Of a stretch of 19,054 nt of DNA, positions 1 to 7,251 are shown one piece after another (the first letter of the stretch is position 1; each line of letters opens with the position of its first letter). Below the pieces are notes generated by a model. It had not been told where the DNA came from and ran no database searches. It saw only the letters and a list, made by a program, of their open reading frames with translations. The DNA lies in the NCBI GenBank assembly GCA_900549525.1, contig UWSJ01000034.1, forward strand, positions 1-19,054, read 5' to 3'. Source of the DNA: an uncultured Coriobacteriaceae bacterium (GTDB lineage: Bacteria > Actinomycetota > Coriobacteriia > Coriobacteriales > Atopobiaceae). The translations under genes were made by a program, and so were the position numbers.

Positions 1-309
1 TCAAAGGTGGACCCCTTTCGGAAACGGGGCCCCGATGCTCATGCGCATCGCCTGCAGTGCCCTGGGCCACATGCTCGCCCGAGGCCACCAACTCGGATTT
101 ACATCGCTCGGGGGCCGACAGATATAGTGCGCGAGCGTCCGGACTCGCACGTCTTGATAGGATACATTCCCCGCGAGCGTCTTTTCAAGGAAAACTCGAC
201 GTTCATGGTTGATTTTTCGATGGCGTTACATTCCCCTGCCCCTTGTCCGCCCGCACCTCCCCCGCACCCCGTTGGGTAGAATGAGGTTTCACATCGTAAA
301 GGAGGCCCC
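1..309. other. Non-coding region upstream of the HAD gene
   Basis: I see no credible gene here: the open frame across it is proline/histidine-rich, has no ribosome site and looks like a GC-rich random frame. A weak imperfect hairpin (CCCC at 12-15 and GGGG at 26-29, with TTTC/GAAA in between) lies at the left edge and could belong to a gene outside the window. TAGAAT at 277-282 is a possible -10 box for the HAD gene, but no convincing -35 stands 16-18 bases before it. AAAGGAGG at 298-305 is a strong ribosome binding site for the ATG at 310. Confidence 0.5.
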
Positions 310-1080
310 ATGATCAAGGCCGTCCTCTTCGACATGGACGACACGCTGCTCGACATCAACCTCACGGCCTTCATGACCCGCTACGCCGCCGACGTCTCGC
401 GCATTCTGGCGGCCATCTCCGGAAAGCCCACGGTGTCGTTTGGCGTATCGCTTGCCCGCAGCTACCTCGCCCTTGCCAGCGAGAGGCGCGAGGACAACCT
501 CACCAACCTCGAGTTCTTCTTCAGGAAGTTTGAGAATCTCACCGGCGTGCCCGCTGACGACCCCGCCATCTCCGACGCCATCACCTGCTACGAGCAAGAC
601 GTGCTCCCCACGCTTGGAGACGGTCTCATCGCGGCGCGCCCGATGGAGGGGGGTCTGGCGGCCATCGAGTGCGTGGGTGACCTCGGGCTCACCTGCGCCC
701 TCGCGACCAACCCGAGCTTCTCCGAGGCGTGCATCCGCACCCGCATGCGCTGGGCGCGCATTGACGACGCGCCGTTTGCCCTCGTGAGCCACATGGGCAA
801 CTCCACGCGCCTCAAGCCCGCCGCCCGTTACTACGAGGAATTCGCGAGCGCCCTGGGCCTTGCGCCGGAGGAATGCCTCATGGTGGGCAACGACGCCCGC
901 CGCGACTTCCCCCGTCCCGACGTGGGCATGCGCACGATCTATGTTGGCCACGCACGGCCACGGCGCGCCATATGGAGCGGCCGCATGCGCGACCTCGCGC
1001 GCGAGCTGCCCGCAATCGTGGAACTCTGCTGCGTACGCGACGAGGAACGTGGGCGACAGCAAGGCCCCTTGCGGCGGTAG
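310..1080 (+). CDS. HAD-superfamily hydrolase (phosphatase-like)
   Basis: This 256-residue protein has all four haloacid dehalogenase motifs. Motif I is DMDDT, with nucleophile D8 and general acid D10. Motif II is T133-N134 in LATNPSF. Motif III is K169 in RLKPAA. Motif IV is GNDARRD, with D195 and D199 as magnesium ligands. An alpha-helical segment of about 100 residues between motifs I and II is a C1-type cap. Family members are soluble Mg-dependent phosphatases acting on small phosphorylated metabolites; the substrate cannot be read from the sequence. The start is fixed by AAAGGAGG five bases before the ATG. The last 25 residues are Arg/Gln-rich and run into a short imperfect tandem repeat, so the true family fold probably ends near residue 235. 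It converges on rnhA, with 69 bases between the two stops. Confidence 0.9.
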   Translation: MIKAVLFDMDDTLLDINLTAFMTRYAADVSRILAAISGKPTVSFGVSLARSYLALASERREDNLTNLEFFFRKFENLTGVPADDPAISDAITCYEQDVLPTLGDGLIAARPMEGGLAAIECVGDLGLTCALATNPSFSEACIRTRMRWARIDDAPFALVSHMGNSTRLKPAARYYEEFASALGLAPEECLMVGNDARRDFPRPDVGMRTIYVGHARPRRAIWSGRMRDLARELPAIVELCCVRDEERGRQQGPLRR

Positions 1081-1098
1081 CAAGGCCCCCGCGTCGGT
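1058..1098. repeat. Short imperfect tandem repeat across the HAD stop codon
   Basis: Two copies of a 20-21-base unit beginning AGCAAGGCCCC and ending in CGGT (1058-1078 and 1079-1098) lie head to tail. The first holds the last codons of the HAD gene and the second begins at its TAG. A third partial copy (AGCGCGACCCC) follows. GCAAGGCCCCTTGC inside the first copy is also self-complementary. Confidence 0.5.
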
Positions 1099-1149
1099 AG
1101 CGCGACCCCTATGGCATCTTACGGTTCCGCGCCGTGCCTCCTGCGGCCG

Positions 1150-1632
1150 TTACCCCTCGAACCCGCCGTCAACGAGCAGCGACTCGCGAGGGCCCGTGGC
1201 CGCCGCCACGGCCAGGTGGTCGCAGCGCTCGTTGAGGTCGTTTCCGGCATGACCCCGAACCCAGACGTACGTCACCTGGTGCGGCTCCATCGCCTTGAGC
1301 AGGCGCTTCCAGAGGTCGGGGTTCTTGACCGGCTCCTTCTTGGCGTTTTTCCAACCGCGCCGCTTCCAGCCATCGACCCAGTGCCTGTTGAAGGCGTTCG
1401 CGACGTACTGCGAGTCGGTGTGCACCTCGACCTCGCAGGGTCGCTTCAGGCACTCGAGCGCCGCGATGACGCCCATGAGCTCCATGCGGTTGTTCGTGGT
1501 GCGCGTGTAGCCACACGAGAGCTCGCGCTCGTGGAGTCGGCCTGCGGCGTCGGTATAGCGCAGCACTGAGCCAAACCCGCCGGGGCCCGGATTGCCCCTG
1601 CTCGACCCGTCCGAGTACACGATGACCTTCAT
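1150..1632 (-). CDS. rnhA: Ribonuclease HI
   Basis: Type 1 RNase H of 160 residues, close to the usual ~155. It cuts the RNA strand of RNA-DNA hybrids in the cytoplasm, removing R-loops and primers. The full catalytic set is visible: D8 in YSDGSSRGNPGPGG, E51 in NNRMELMG, D73 in HTDSQYV, H128 in VRGHAGN and D138 in NERCDHLA. The basic-protrusion segment WVDGWKRRGWKNAKKEPVKN (residues 85-104) matches the hybrid-binding handle of E. coli RnhI. GGGGGAG lies just before the ATG on the minus strand. It is divergent from mntH across about 220 bases and convergent with the HAD gene, and is probably monocistronic. Nothing looks unusual. Confidence 0.95.
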   Translation of the reverse strand: MKVIVYSDGSSRGNPGPGGFGSVLRYTDAAGRLHERELSCGYTRTTNNRMELMGVIAALECLKRPCEVEVHTDSQYVANAFNRHWVDGWKRRGWKNAKKEPVKNPDLWKRLLKAMEPHQVTYVWVRGHAGNDLNERCDHLAVAAATGPRESLLVDGGFEG

Positions 1633-1705
1633 GCGGCTCCCCCGTCGTCTTCTTCAAGGGAAGAAGGATAGCCCAAGTCCGCGCACGGGCGTGAGGCAGG
1701 CGAAA

Positions 1706-1760
1706 CGTGGCTGCGCCACGGGTACGTATTGAGTTATCCTTAGTTTACTTTTGTACGTTT
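1706..1760. promoter_or_regulatory. AT-rich control region between rnhA and mntH
   Basis: In otherwise very GC-rich DNA, 1725-1760 is AT-rich (TATTGAGTTATCC, TAGTTTACTTTTGTACG) and is the natural place for divergent promoters of rnhA and mntH. TTGAGT at 1729-1734 resembles a -35, but no good -10 follows at 16-18 bases. A perfect 6-bp hairpin (CGTGGC 1706-1711, GCCACG 1715-1720) flanks it on the rnhA side. A metal-responsive (MntR/DtxR-like) operator would be expected here from what mntH does, but I could not see a clear palindrome. Confidence 0.3.
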
Positions 1761-1852
1761 CGCGCGCCGCTCGGCCGCTCCCGCCACGCGCCCGGTAAAC
1801 AAGCGGGCTACTATGGCCGGGGGGGGTGAAGAGCGAGATCTCAAGGGGATTC

Positions 1853-3163
1853 ATGACTGACGAAGACGAAATGCTGCCGCGGGCGGAAGTCATCGGGGAC
1901 TTCGTGCCCAGCGGGCTCAGGAAAAAGATTCTTGGCACCAACCACTCCGGCCACCGGGGAGGCCTCGACATCCTCAAGTGGATCGGCCCGGGCCTGCTCG
2001 TGACCGTCGGCTTCATCGACCCGGGCAACTGGGCCTCCAACATGGCCGCCGGCTCCACCTTCGGCTACGGGCTGCTCTGGGTGGTCACGCTCTCGACCAT
2101 CATGCTCATCGTGCTCCAGCACAACGTGGCGCACCTCGGCATCGTGACAGGTGAGTGCCTCGCCGAGAGCTGCTCGCACCACCTGCGTCCGCTCGCCTCC
2201 CGGCTCGTGCTGGGATCTGCGTTGCTCGCCACCGTCGCCACGATGATGGCCGAGGTCTTGGGCGGCGCCATCGCGCTCAACATGCTCTTTGGGATTCCCG
2301 AGAAGCTCGGCAGCGTCATCACCGCCGCCGTGGCGCTCGCGCTTCTGCTCACGAACTCCTATGGCAAGGTCGAGCGCATCATCATCGGTTTCGTGTCGCT
2401 CATCGGCCTTGCCTTCCTCGTCGAGATCGCCATGGTGCGCGTCGACTGGCCTGCCGCCGCCGTCGGGTGGGTGGCGCCCTCCATGCCCGCCGGCTCGAGC
2501 GCCATCATCGTGAGCGTGCTGGGGGCCGTCGTGATGCCGCACAACCTCTTCCTGCACTCCGAGGTTATCCAGAGCCAGCACTACGAGGGTCAGGGCGAGG
2601 GCGTCATCCGTGAGCGCCTTGACCACGAGTTCGTCGACACGCTGTTCTCGATGATCGTGGGCTGGGCCATCAACAGCGCCATGGTCATCCTCGCGGCGAG
2701 CACCTTCTTCTCGCAGGGAATCGTCATTGACGACCTCTCGCTTGCCGCCGCCACGCTCGAGCCCATGCTGGGACAGGCCGCTCGCGTCATCTTCGCACTG
2801 GCGCTGCTCTTCGCCGGGCTTTCGAGCTCGGTGACCGCGGGCATGGCGGCGGGCACCATCTCGTCGGGCATCGCCAAAGAGCCCTATGACATTCATGACC
2901 GCCACAGCTCCCTCGGCGTCATAGGCACCTTCGTGCTTGCCGTGGTGGTCATCTTCTTCGTGACCGACCCGTTCCAGGGCCTCGTCTGGAGCCAGGCGCT
3001 GCTGTCGCTGCAGCTGCCCATCACGATCTTCACGCAGATTAGGCTCACGAGCTCGTCAGAGGTGATGGGAGCCTACGCCAACGGGCCGTGGCTCAAAGCG
3101 CTGCTTGTGGGCATCGGCGTGGTCGTCACGGTGCTCAACGTCATCCTGCTCACGGGAGTGTAG
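1853..3163 (+). CDS. mntH: NRAMP-family divalent metal (Mn2+/Fe2+) transporter
   Basis: A 436-residue polytopic membrane protein of the NRAMP (SLC11) family, which couples proton entry to uptake of Mn2+ or Fe2+. The metal-site signatures are present: DPGNW on helix 1 (D56, N59) and MPHNLFLHS on helix 6 (M228, H230). About 11 hydrophobic helices follow a charged N-terminal tail of some 40 residues. I chose ATG 1853 because AAGGGGA precedes it. A GTG at 1826 in the same frame would add nine residues but has only a G-run before it. The final helix ends four residues from the TAG. It appears to be a single-gene unit, with a weak hairpin after it. Manganese specificity is inferred from the bacterial family rather than seen. 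Confidence 0.92.
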   Translation: MTDEDEMLPRAEVIGDFVPSGLRKKILGTNHSGHRGGLDILKWIGPGLLVTVGFIDPGNWASNMAAGSTFGYGLLWVVTLSTIMLIVLQHNVAHLGIVTGECLAESCSHHLRPLASRLVLGSALLATVATMMAEVLGGAIALNMLFGIPEKLGSVITAAVALALLLTNSYGKVERIIIGFVSLIGLAFLVEIAMVRVDWPAAAVGWVAPSMPAGSSAIIVSVLGAVVMPHNLFLHSEVIQSQHYEGQGEGVIRERLDHEFVDTLFSMIVGWAINSAMVILAASTFFSQGIVIDDLSLAAATLEPMLGQAARVIFALALLFAGLSSSVTAGMAAGTISSGIAKEPYDIHDRHSSLGVIGTFVLAVVVIFFVTDPFQGLVWSQALLSLQLPITIFTQIRLTSSSEVMGAYANGPWLKALLVGIGVVVTVLNVILLTGV

Positions 3164-3179
3164 GCGGGTCCTTCGGCGC

Positions 3180-3244
3180 TCGGGCAATCCAGCAGCCCGA
3201 TGGCCGCGCCGGCACCAGGTGGCCGAACCGGCACCACCGGTTTT
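3180..3244 (+). terminator. Weak hairpins after mntH, possible terminator
   Basis: Two small stem-loops follow the mntH stop: TCGGGC/GCCCGA (3180-3185 with 3195-3200, 9-base loop) and AACCGG/CCGGTT (3226-3231 with 3237-3242, loop CACCA). The second runs into TTTT at 3241-3244, part of which belongs to the stem. The stems are short, so this is a weak call. Confidence 0.3.
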
Positions 3245-3268
3245 ACCATCCGATGCAATTCACTCGTA

Positions 3269-3298
3269 TTGCTCCAAATTGTTACCAAACGGTATAGT
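3269..3298 (+). promoter_or_regulatory. Likely sigma-70-type promoter of the RloA/RloB-like pair
   Basis: TTGCTC (3269-3274) and TATAGT (3293-3298) are 18 bases apart, 75 bases before the ATPase start, inside an AT-rich patch. The -10 is a near-consensus match. The resulting leader of about 65 bases ends with the ribosome site AAAGGAGA. Confidence 0.55.
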
Positions 3299-3372
3299 CC
3301 GGCGCGCCGGTGCATAGGCAAACTAATACAAGCAGCGTGATATTATCTCCTTACGTGTTCAAAGGAGACAGC

Positions 3373-4713
3373 ATGCTAATCGGGTTTAGGGTCGAGAACT
3401 GGAAATCCTACTCGGACCCGGCAGAGCTCAACCTCGTGGCGTCCCGGGAGCGCCGCGGCAGGGCGTCCCTCTCGTCCGTCGACGGCTTTCGCTCCCTCAA
3501 GGTGCTGCCCACGGCGGCAATCTACGGAGGTAATGCGTCAGGGAAGACGTCGCTCTTCCAGGCCTTGGACTTCCTGCGCAACTTCATCGTGCTCGGAGTT
3601 GGCGTAGGAGAGGCTGTTCCCGTAGCCCCGTTCAGGCTTGACCCCAAGCTGCAGACCTCGCCCACGTCGTTCGAAGTGACCTTCCTCGCCAACGGAATCG
3701 TGTACCAGCTCCTCGCGAACGTATCCCGAGACAACGTGCACTCGGAGTCCCTGTGGGTCATGAAGGACAAGCACGACCCAATCCTCGTCTATTCCCGCGA
3801 AGGCGATAACTTTGAGTTTGGGGAGAGTGCATTCTCGGAACCGGAGCGAACGGAGTTCGTCGCAAAGGGGACGAGGGCAAACCAGCTCTTCATAAACGCG
3901 GCGGCTCAGCAGAGCGTCGCTGAGATCATGAGCGCATACGAGTGGTTTAGGGATTCCCTTGCGCTTGTCGGGGTCTCCTCGCAAAACCGCTCGCTCGGCC
4001 TCTACTACACGAGGCCCAACTTCCTCGAGTTCGCGTCGGCAACCCTGTCGAGCCTGGACACCGGCATAGATAGCATCTCCGGCGACGAGGTTGACGTCGA
4101 CTCCCTCCCGCTCCCCAAGGAGGTGCTGTCAAGCCTGGCGGTATCGGATAACCCCAGCGAACAGCGATCGATGGTTCTGAGGATGGAGCAGTCCGGGGAC
4201 TACCCGAGCGACATGTTCTTCATTGACCGAGACGAAGGCGGGATTCGGGCGCGGAGACTTGTGACAAAGCACCGCAACTCAGAGGGCAGGCTCGTCCCGT
4301 GCTCCCTTGCCCTCGAGTCATCAGGCTCGAGGCGTCTCGTCGAGCTCATGCCGATGCTGTTCGACCTACTTGGCGGCTTCGAAGACTCCAAGAGGGTCTA
4401 CGTCGTCGACGAGCTCGACCGCTGCCTCCACTCCATGCTCACCTCGAAGCTCGTAGATGGATTCCTCCGCACCTGCGGCCCCACGTCGCGCCGCCAGCTC
4501 CTCTTCACGACGCAGGATCTGCTCCTCATGAACCAGTCCGTGCTGAGGAGGGACGAGATGTTCATTACCGAACGTGACGGGGAGGGCAGGTCGTCCCTCG
4601 TCAGGCTCGACGAATACGAGGGGCTGAGGCCTGATCTCGACCTGCTCAAGAGCTACCTCGACGGAAGGTTTGGCGGGGTTCCCATGTTCCGAGACGACAT
4701 CGGCGGTGAATGA
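3373..4713 (+). CDS. AAA_21/RloA-like (AbiLi-type) ATPase of a predicted defence pair
   Basis: A 446-residue ABC/SMC-like ATPase with no membrane segment. Walker A is GGNASGKT at 52-59. ESSGSRRL (315-322) sits where the ABC signature does. Walker B is VYVVDELD (D346, E347), followed by H353 and TTQD (379-382). The end of the protein, YLDGRFGGVPMF, is characteristic of the RloA/AbiLi group. Such ATPases work with an RloB/TOPRIM-type nuclease partner, and the family includes known abortive-infection pairs. AAAGGAGA eight bases before ATG 3373 fixes the start; an upstream GTG at 3310 has no such site. The gene stops one base before the next start, so the two are translationally coupled. AGG arginine codons are common here but rare in polA or rnhA, which suggests acquisition by transfer. 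Confidence 0.85.
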   Translation: MLIGFRVENWKSYSDPAELNLVASRERRGRASLSSVDGFRSLKVLPTAAIYGGNASGKTSLFQALDFLRNFIVLGVGVGEAVPVAPFRLDPKLQTSPTSFEVTFLANGIVYQLLANVSRDNVHSESLWVMKDKHDPILVYSREGDNFEFGESAFSEPERTEFVAKGTRANQLFINAAAQQSVAEIMSAYEWFRDSLALVGVSSQNRSLGLYYTRPNFLEFASATLSSLDTGIDSISGDEVDVDSLPLPKEVLSSLAVSDNPSEQRSMVLRMEQSGDYPSDMFFIDRDEGGIRARRLVTKHRNSEGRLVPCSLALESSGSRRLVELMPMLFDLLGGFEDSKRVYVVDELDRCLHSMLTSKLVDGFLRTCGPTSRRQLLFTTQDLLLMNQSVLRRDEMFITERDGEGRSSLVRLDEYEGLRPDLDLLKSYLDGRFGGVPMFRDDIGGE

Positions 4714-4714
4714 G

Positions 4715-5329
4715 ATGGGCGCGAGAAGAGAGGCGTTGAAGCCACCGAAGCGGGCGACGAGACGCCAAAGGCGCATAGTTCAGGTCGTTGCGGAAGGAGA
4801 GACCGAGCTTGACTACCTGCGCCTCAACTCCGTACGTGCCTTGATTCGAGACGCAGACGACGTAAGTCTTTCCATTGTCGATCATCACAAGGGCCAGACC
4901 GACCCAGCCAGCCTCGTCAAGACAATGACGTCCAAGGGCAGGGGCCCTCGAGACCTGCAGAGAAACGACGAGCAGTGGCTCGTCATGGACGTCGACGAAT
5001 GGACGCCGGAACAGATGCGCAAGGCCGTCGAATGGGCATCTAAGGACCAGCGGCAAGGACTTGCCATAAGCAACCCGAAGTTCGAGGCCTACCTCCTGCT
5101 TCACTTCCCGACCACAGGAAGACCCAGCGCGGAGGCTCACCGCGTGGAGACAGAGCTCAAGCGACACATGCCCGACGGGTTCAAGAGGCTTGGCCCGACC
5201 ACCTTTACGGGAAAACAAGTCATTACGGCCACGACAAGATCACGGGAGCTCGGCGCAAACGACAAGAAGGGCATACCGGACAAGGGCTTGTCTTCGTACC
5301 ATCTGCTCGTTGAGTCCTTGATCACTTGA
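4715..5329 (+). CDS. rloB: RloB-like TOPRIM-fold putative nuclease, partner of the ATPase
   Basis: A 204-residue protein of the RloB family. The N-terminus is very basic. The conserved acid cluster EGETE (E27, E29, E31) and the aspartates D92/D94 in LVMDVDEW fit the glutamate and DxD positions of a TOPRIM-like metal site. SNPKFEAYLLLHF (119-131) is the family hallmark, usually seen as SNPxFExWLLLHF. Family members are thought to act as the nuclease half of RloA/RloB or AbiL-type systems; the nuclease role is inferred. ATG 4715 is one base after the ATPase stop. GTG 4706, in frame, is an alternative start giving three more residues and an overlap. No restriction-modification genes lie nearby, unlike the original Campylobacter context of rlo genes. 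Confidence 0.82.
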   Translation: MGARREALKPPKRATRRQRRIVQVVAEGETELDYLRLNSVRALIRDADDVSLSIVDHHKGQTDPASLVKTMTSKGRGPRDLQRNDEQWLVMDVDEWTPEQMRKAVEWASKDQRQGLAISNPKFEAYLLLHFPTTGRPSAEAHRVETELKRHMPDGFKRLGPTTFTGKQVITATTRSRELGANDKKGIPDKGLSSYHLLVESLIT

Positions 5330-5384
5330 CGAGGCTAGGAGGGTACCTTGCGCTTACGCGGCAGCGCGGGCGCCAGATACGAAG

Positions 5385-5414
5385 AAGCCGTCCGACACGC
5401 ATGTCGGACGGCTT
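5385..5414. terminator. Perfect 12-bp hairpin after the rloB-like gene
   Basis: AAGCCGTCCGAC (5385-5396) and GTCGGACGGCTT (5403-5414) pair perfectly over 12 bp with the 6-base loop ACGCAT. No T-run follows on the plus strand. On the minus strand the stem is followed by the pyrimidine-rich CTTCGTATC. It probably ends plus-strand transcription from the defence pair and may act in both directions. Confidence 0.6.
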
Positions 5415-5725
5415 GGATGCGGCGAAAGATCAACGCCACTAGCAGCGAGTTCGAGCCTCCGCAAAAGGTGTGGAAAGGCACGCTCGTGCGGCCAGATTGA
5501 CGAAAAGGCGATGAACCGTATGGATTGAGCGCGCCAGACCCAGGGTATTACGGCTCGAGGATGAGAGCCAGGGTATATTGATGCTGTATGCATCATATAG
5601 ATGCGCTTGTTGCCGGACACAGAAATAAACAATCCATACACTTCGCAGCCAACTTGGCAGAAGAGGCCTTCCGGCTTGTCAGCTCACCCGAAAGGGCTCG
5701 CAAGAACCCGAACGGACTCTCGTCC

Positions 5726-5764
5726 TAAAACAAGGGGCCACCCGACGCACGGTCGAGCGACCCC
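5726..5764 (-). terminator. Rho-independent terminator of the PTS operon
   Basis: Read on the minus strand, 60 bases after the EIIA stop, GGGGTC pairs with GGCCCC (outer stem, 5759-5764 with 5734-5739) and CTCGAC with GTCGGG (inner stem, 5752-5757 with 5741-5746) around a CGTGC loop. Two G-T wobbles are allowed. The T-rich tract TTGTTTTA follows immediately. Confidence 0.8.
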
Positions 5765-5825
5765 CTACTCACTTACAACGCTAGAGACACTACGTCGCCA
5801 CACCGCGCGCCGTGACGCCGTGGAA

Positions 5826-6302
5826 CTACACCTCGGCGACCCACTTGGTGACGGTGTCGACCATGCCCTGCTGGGTGGTCTGAGCCTTGATCTCGGCCAC
5901 GGCGTCGGCGTTCATGAAGATGTTCATGAGAGCCTGCAGCACGGCGACCTGATCCTCGGCGTGCTTGAGAAGGCCGAGGTTGAAGATGAGCTCGGCGTTC
6001 ACGTCCGGCATGCCGGCCATGCCCTGGAAGGTAATCGGCTTCGTGGGAACGACGATAGCGATGTAGGGCTTCGCGATGTGCTCCGGGTCAACGTGCGGAA
6101 TGGCCACCGAGACCTGCTCGCAGGCAAGACCCGTCGGATAGTTATTCTCACGGGTCTTGATGGCGTTTAGCCACGTGTCCTTGACGTACCCCTTCTCGGT
6201 GAGGAGCGCATTCATCTTCTCGAAGAAGTCGTCGCGGTCGGTGGCCTCAAAGTCGAAGAAGACGAGCTCGGGCTTGAACAGGCTGGTATCAACAGCAGAC
6301 AT
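5826..6302 (-). CDS. PTS EIIA component, fructose/mannitol-galactitol type
   Basis: A 158-residue soluble EIIA (PTS_EIIA_2 family). It takes phosphate from HPr on a histidine and passes it to the EIIB cysteine. The active-site motif is SVAIPHVD with H70. TRENNYPTGL (50-59) is the conserved lead-in of the family. It resembles GatA-type proteins serving galactitol-class permeases, which fits the EIIB and EIIC upstream. It is the last gene of the cluster, 39 bases after the aldolase, with AAAGG before its ATG and a strong terminator after it. Having EIIA at the far end, separated from EIIB and EIIC by two other genes, is a less common order. Confidence 0.92.
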   Translation of the reverse strand: MSAVDTSLFKPELVFFDFEATDRDDFFEKMNALLTEKGYVKDTWLNAIKTRENNYPTGLACEQVSVAIPHVDPEHIAKPYIAIVVPTKPITFQGMAGMPDVNAELIFNLGLLKHAEDQVAVLQALMNIFMNADAVAEIKAQTTQQGMVDTVTKWVAEV

Positions 6303-6341
6303 GGAATACCTTTCGAATGCAGGTGATGGCAGACTCGAGAA

Positions 6342-7223
6342 CTACGCCACGGGGTTGGCGCCGTTGGCGAAGACCTTGATGACGTGGGTGAAGTCCTCGA
6401 CGAGGCGATCGTAGGCGGCCATGGTGAGGTCCTGCCAGTAGATCACGGAGTCGGCGTTCCTGGCCTTCATGTCCTTCATGGTCTTCTCGGCCGCCTCTCC
6501 GGCGAACTTGGCGCCGTAGGTGAAGTAGTTGATCTTGCGGATGCCGGCGTCGATGGCCTTCTTGTAGTCCGCGTCGGACACGCCCGAGCCGCCGTGCATG
6601 ACGAGCGGGGCGCCGATGCGCTCGCGGATCTGCTTCAGGACGTCGAAGTCGAGGTGCGGCTCGCCCTTGTAGATGCCGTGCACGGTGCCGAAGGAGACGG
6701 CCAGGATGTCGGCGCCGGTCTCCTCCACGAACTCCCCGGCGTCCTCGGGGTTGGTGTAGACGGCCTTGCCCACATGGTCGTTCTCGTGACCGGCGCCGTT
6801 CTCGCGCGTGCCCATGGAGCCCAGCTCGCACTCGAGGCCGCAGTCGTAGCCGGCGCACATCGCGGCGGCGCGGCGGGAGTTGGCGACGTTCTCCTCGTAC
6901 GGAGTGAAGGAGCCGTCGAACATGGCGCCGTTGAAGCCCATCTCGAGGGCGCGGCGCATGTAGGACAGGTGCTCGCAGTGGTCGAGGTGCACGCACACCG
7001 GGGCGCTGGAGCGCTCGGCGAGGGCGACCATGGCCGGCCCGATAGCGTCAAGCGGCACGAAGGGCTCGTGGCCCTCGGCGTGGGCGATGATCACCGGGTA
7101 GCCGGTCCGCTCGGCCGCGGTGATGGCGGCGCGGACGGCCTCGAGGCTCGGCGTGTTGAACGAGCCGACCGCCATGTTGTTCTGCTCGGCGATGGCGCAG
7201 ATGTCGCGAAGGTTGACAAGCAT
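6342..7223 (-). CDS. Class II ketose-bisphosphate aldolase (GatY/KbaY/Fba family)
   Basis: A 293-residue zinc-dependent aldolase, full length for the family. These TIM-barrel enzymes split ketose (bis)phosphates such as tagatose- or fructose-1,6-bisphosphate into dihydroxyacetone phosphate and an aldehyde. Visible residues are the catalytic base D81 and zinc ligand H82 in VHLDHCEH, E133 in ECELGSMG, zinc ligand H182 in SFGTVHGIYKG, zinc ligand H210 in VMHGGSG, and N232. The substrate loop after N232 reads NYFTYGAKFAG, where GatY or FbaA have NVATE- or NIDTD-like sequence, so the phosphate-binding site may suit a different substrate. AGGGGGT precedes the ATG. It lies 28 bases after the membrane-protein gene and 39 before EIIA, in one transcript. 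Exact substrate unknown. Confidence 0.9.
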   Translation of the reverse strand: MLVNLRDICAIAEQNNMAVGSFNTPSLEAVRAAITAAERTGYPVIIAHAEGHEPFVPLDAIGPAMVALAERSSAPVCVHLDHCEHLSYMRRALEMGFNGAMFDGSFTPYEENVANSRRAAAMCAGYDCGLECELGSMGTRENGAGHENDHVGKAVYTNPEDAGEFVEETGADILAVSFGTVHGIYKGEPHLDFDVLKQIRERIGAPLVMHGGSGVSDADYKKAIDAGIRKINYFTYGAKFAGEAAEKTMKDMKARNADSVIYWQDLTMAAYDRLVEDFTHVIKVFANGANPVA

Positions 7224-7251
7224 GCAAATACCCCCTGTTGAACGACCCTAC

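Larger units (their letters stand above)
5330..5825. other. 496-base non-coding stretch between the defence pair and the PTS operon
   Basis: No gene is supported here. Contents: the 12-bp hairpin at 5385-5414; an irregular patch with the direct repeat CCAGGGTAT (5540-5548 and 5568-5576) around the inverted repeat GGCTC/GAGCC (5552-5556, 5565-5569); a TGATGC/GCATCA dyad (5579-5584, 5590-5595, spacer TGTAT) in AT-rich DNA; and the operon terminator at 5726-5764. The short open frame on the minus strand from 5641 has no ribosome site and no recognisable domain. Confidence 0.5.

Noticed and set aside
7..279. 90-residue gene at the left edge
   Set aside because: Low-complexity Pro/His/Arg composition, no ribosome site, and the HAD gene leader occupies its end.
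1725..1760. DtxR/MntR-type operator before mntH
   Set aside because: The AT-rich patch matches the IdeR/DtxR consensus at only about 11 of 19 positions and is not palindromic.
1826..1852. GTG start for mntH nine codons upstream
   Set aside because: Only a G-run precedes it. ATG 1853 has AAGGGGA before it and gives the usual family N-terminus, though the longer form cannot be excluded.
1841..2905. 354-codon minus-strand frame opposite mntH, and the similar 289-1083 frame opposite the HAD gene
   Set aside because: Both are shadows of well-supported plus-strand genes, with His/Arg/Glu-rich composition and no domain.
5438..5462. tRNA 3' end, from GAGTTCGAGCC resembling a T-loop
   Set aside because: The flanking bases pair in only three of five T-stem positions and no acceptor, anticodon or D-arm can be found nearby.
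5354..5641. 95-residue minus-strand gene in the intergenic region
   Set aside because: No ribosome site before the ATG, no recognisable domain, and it reads through the perfect hairpin at 5385-5414.
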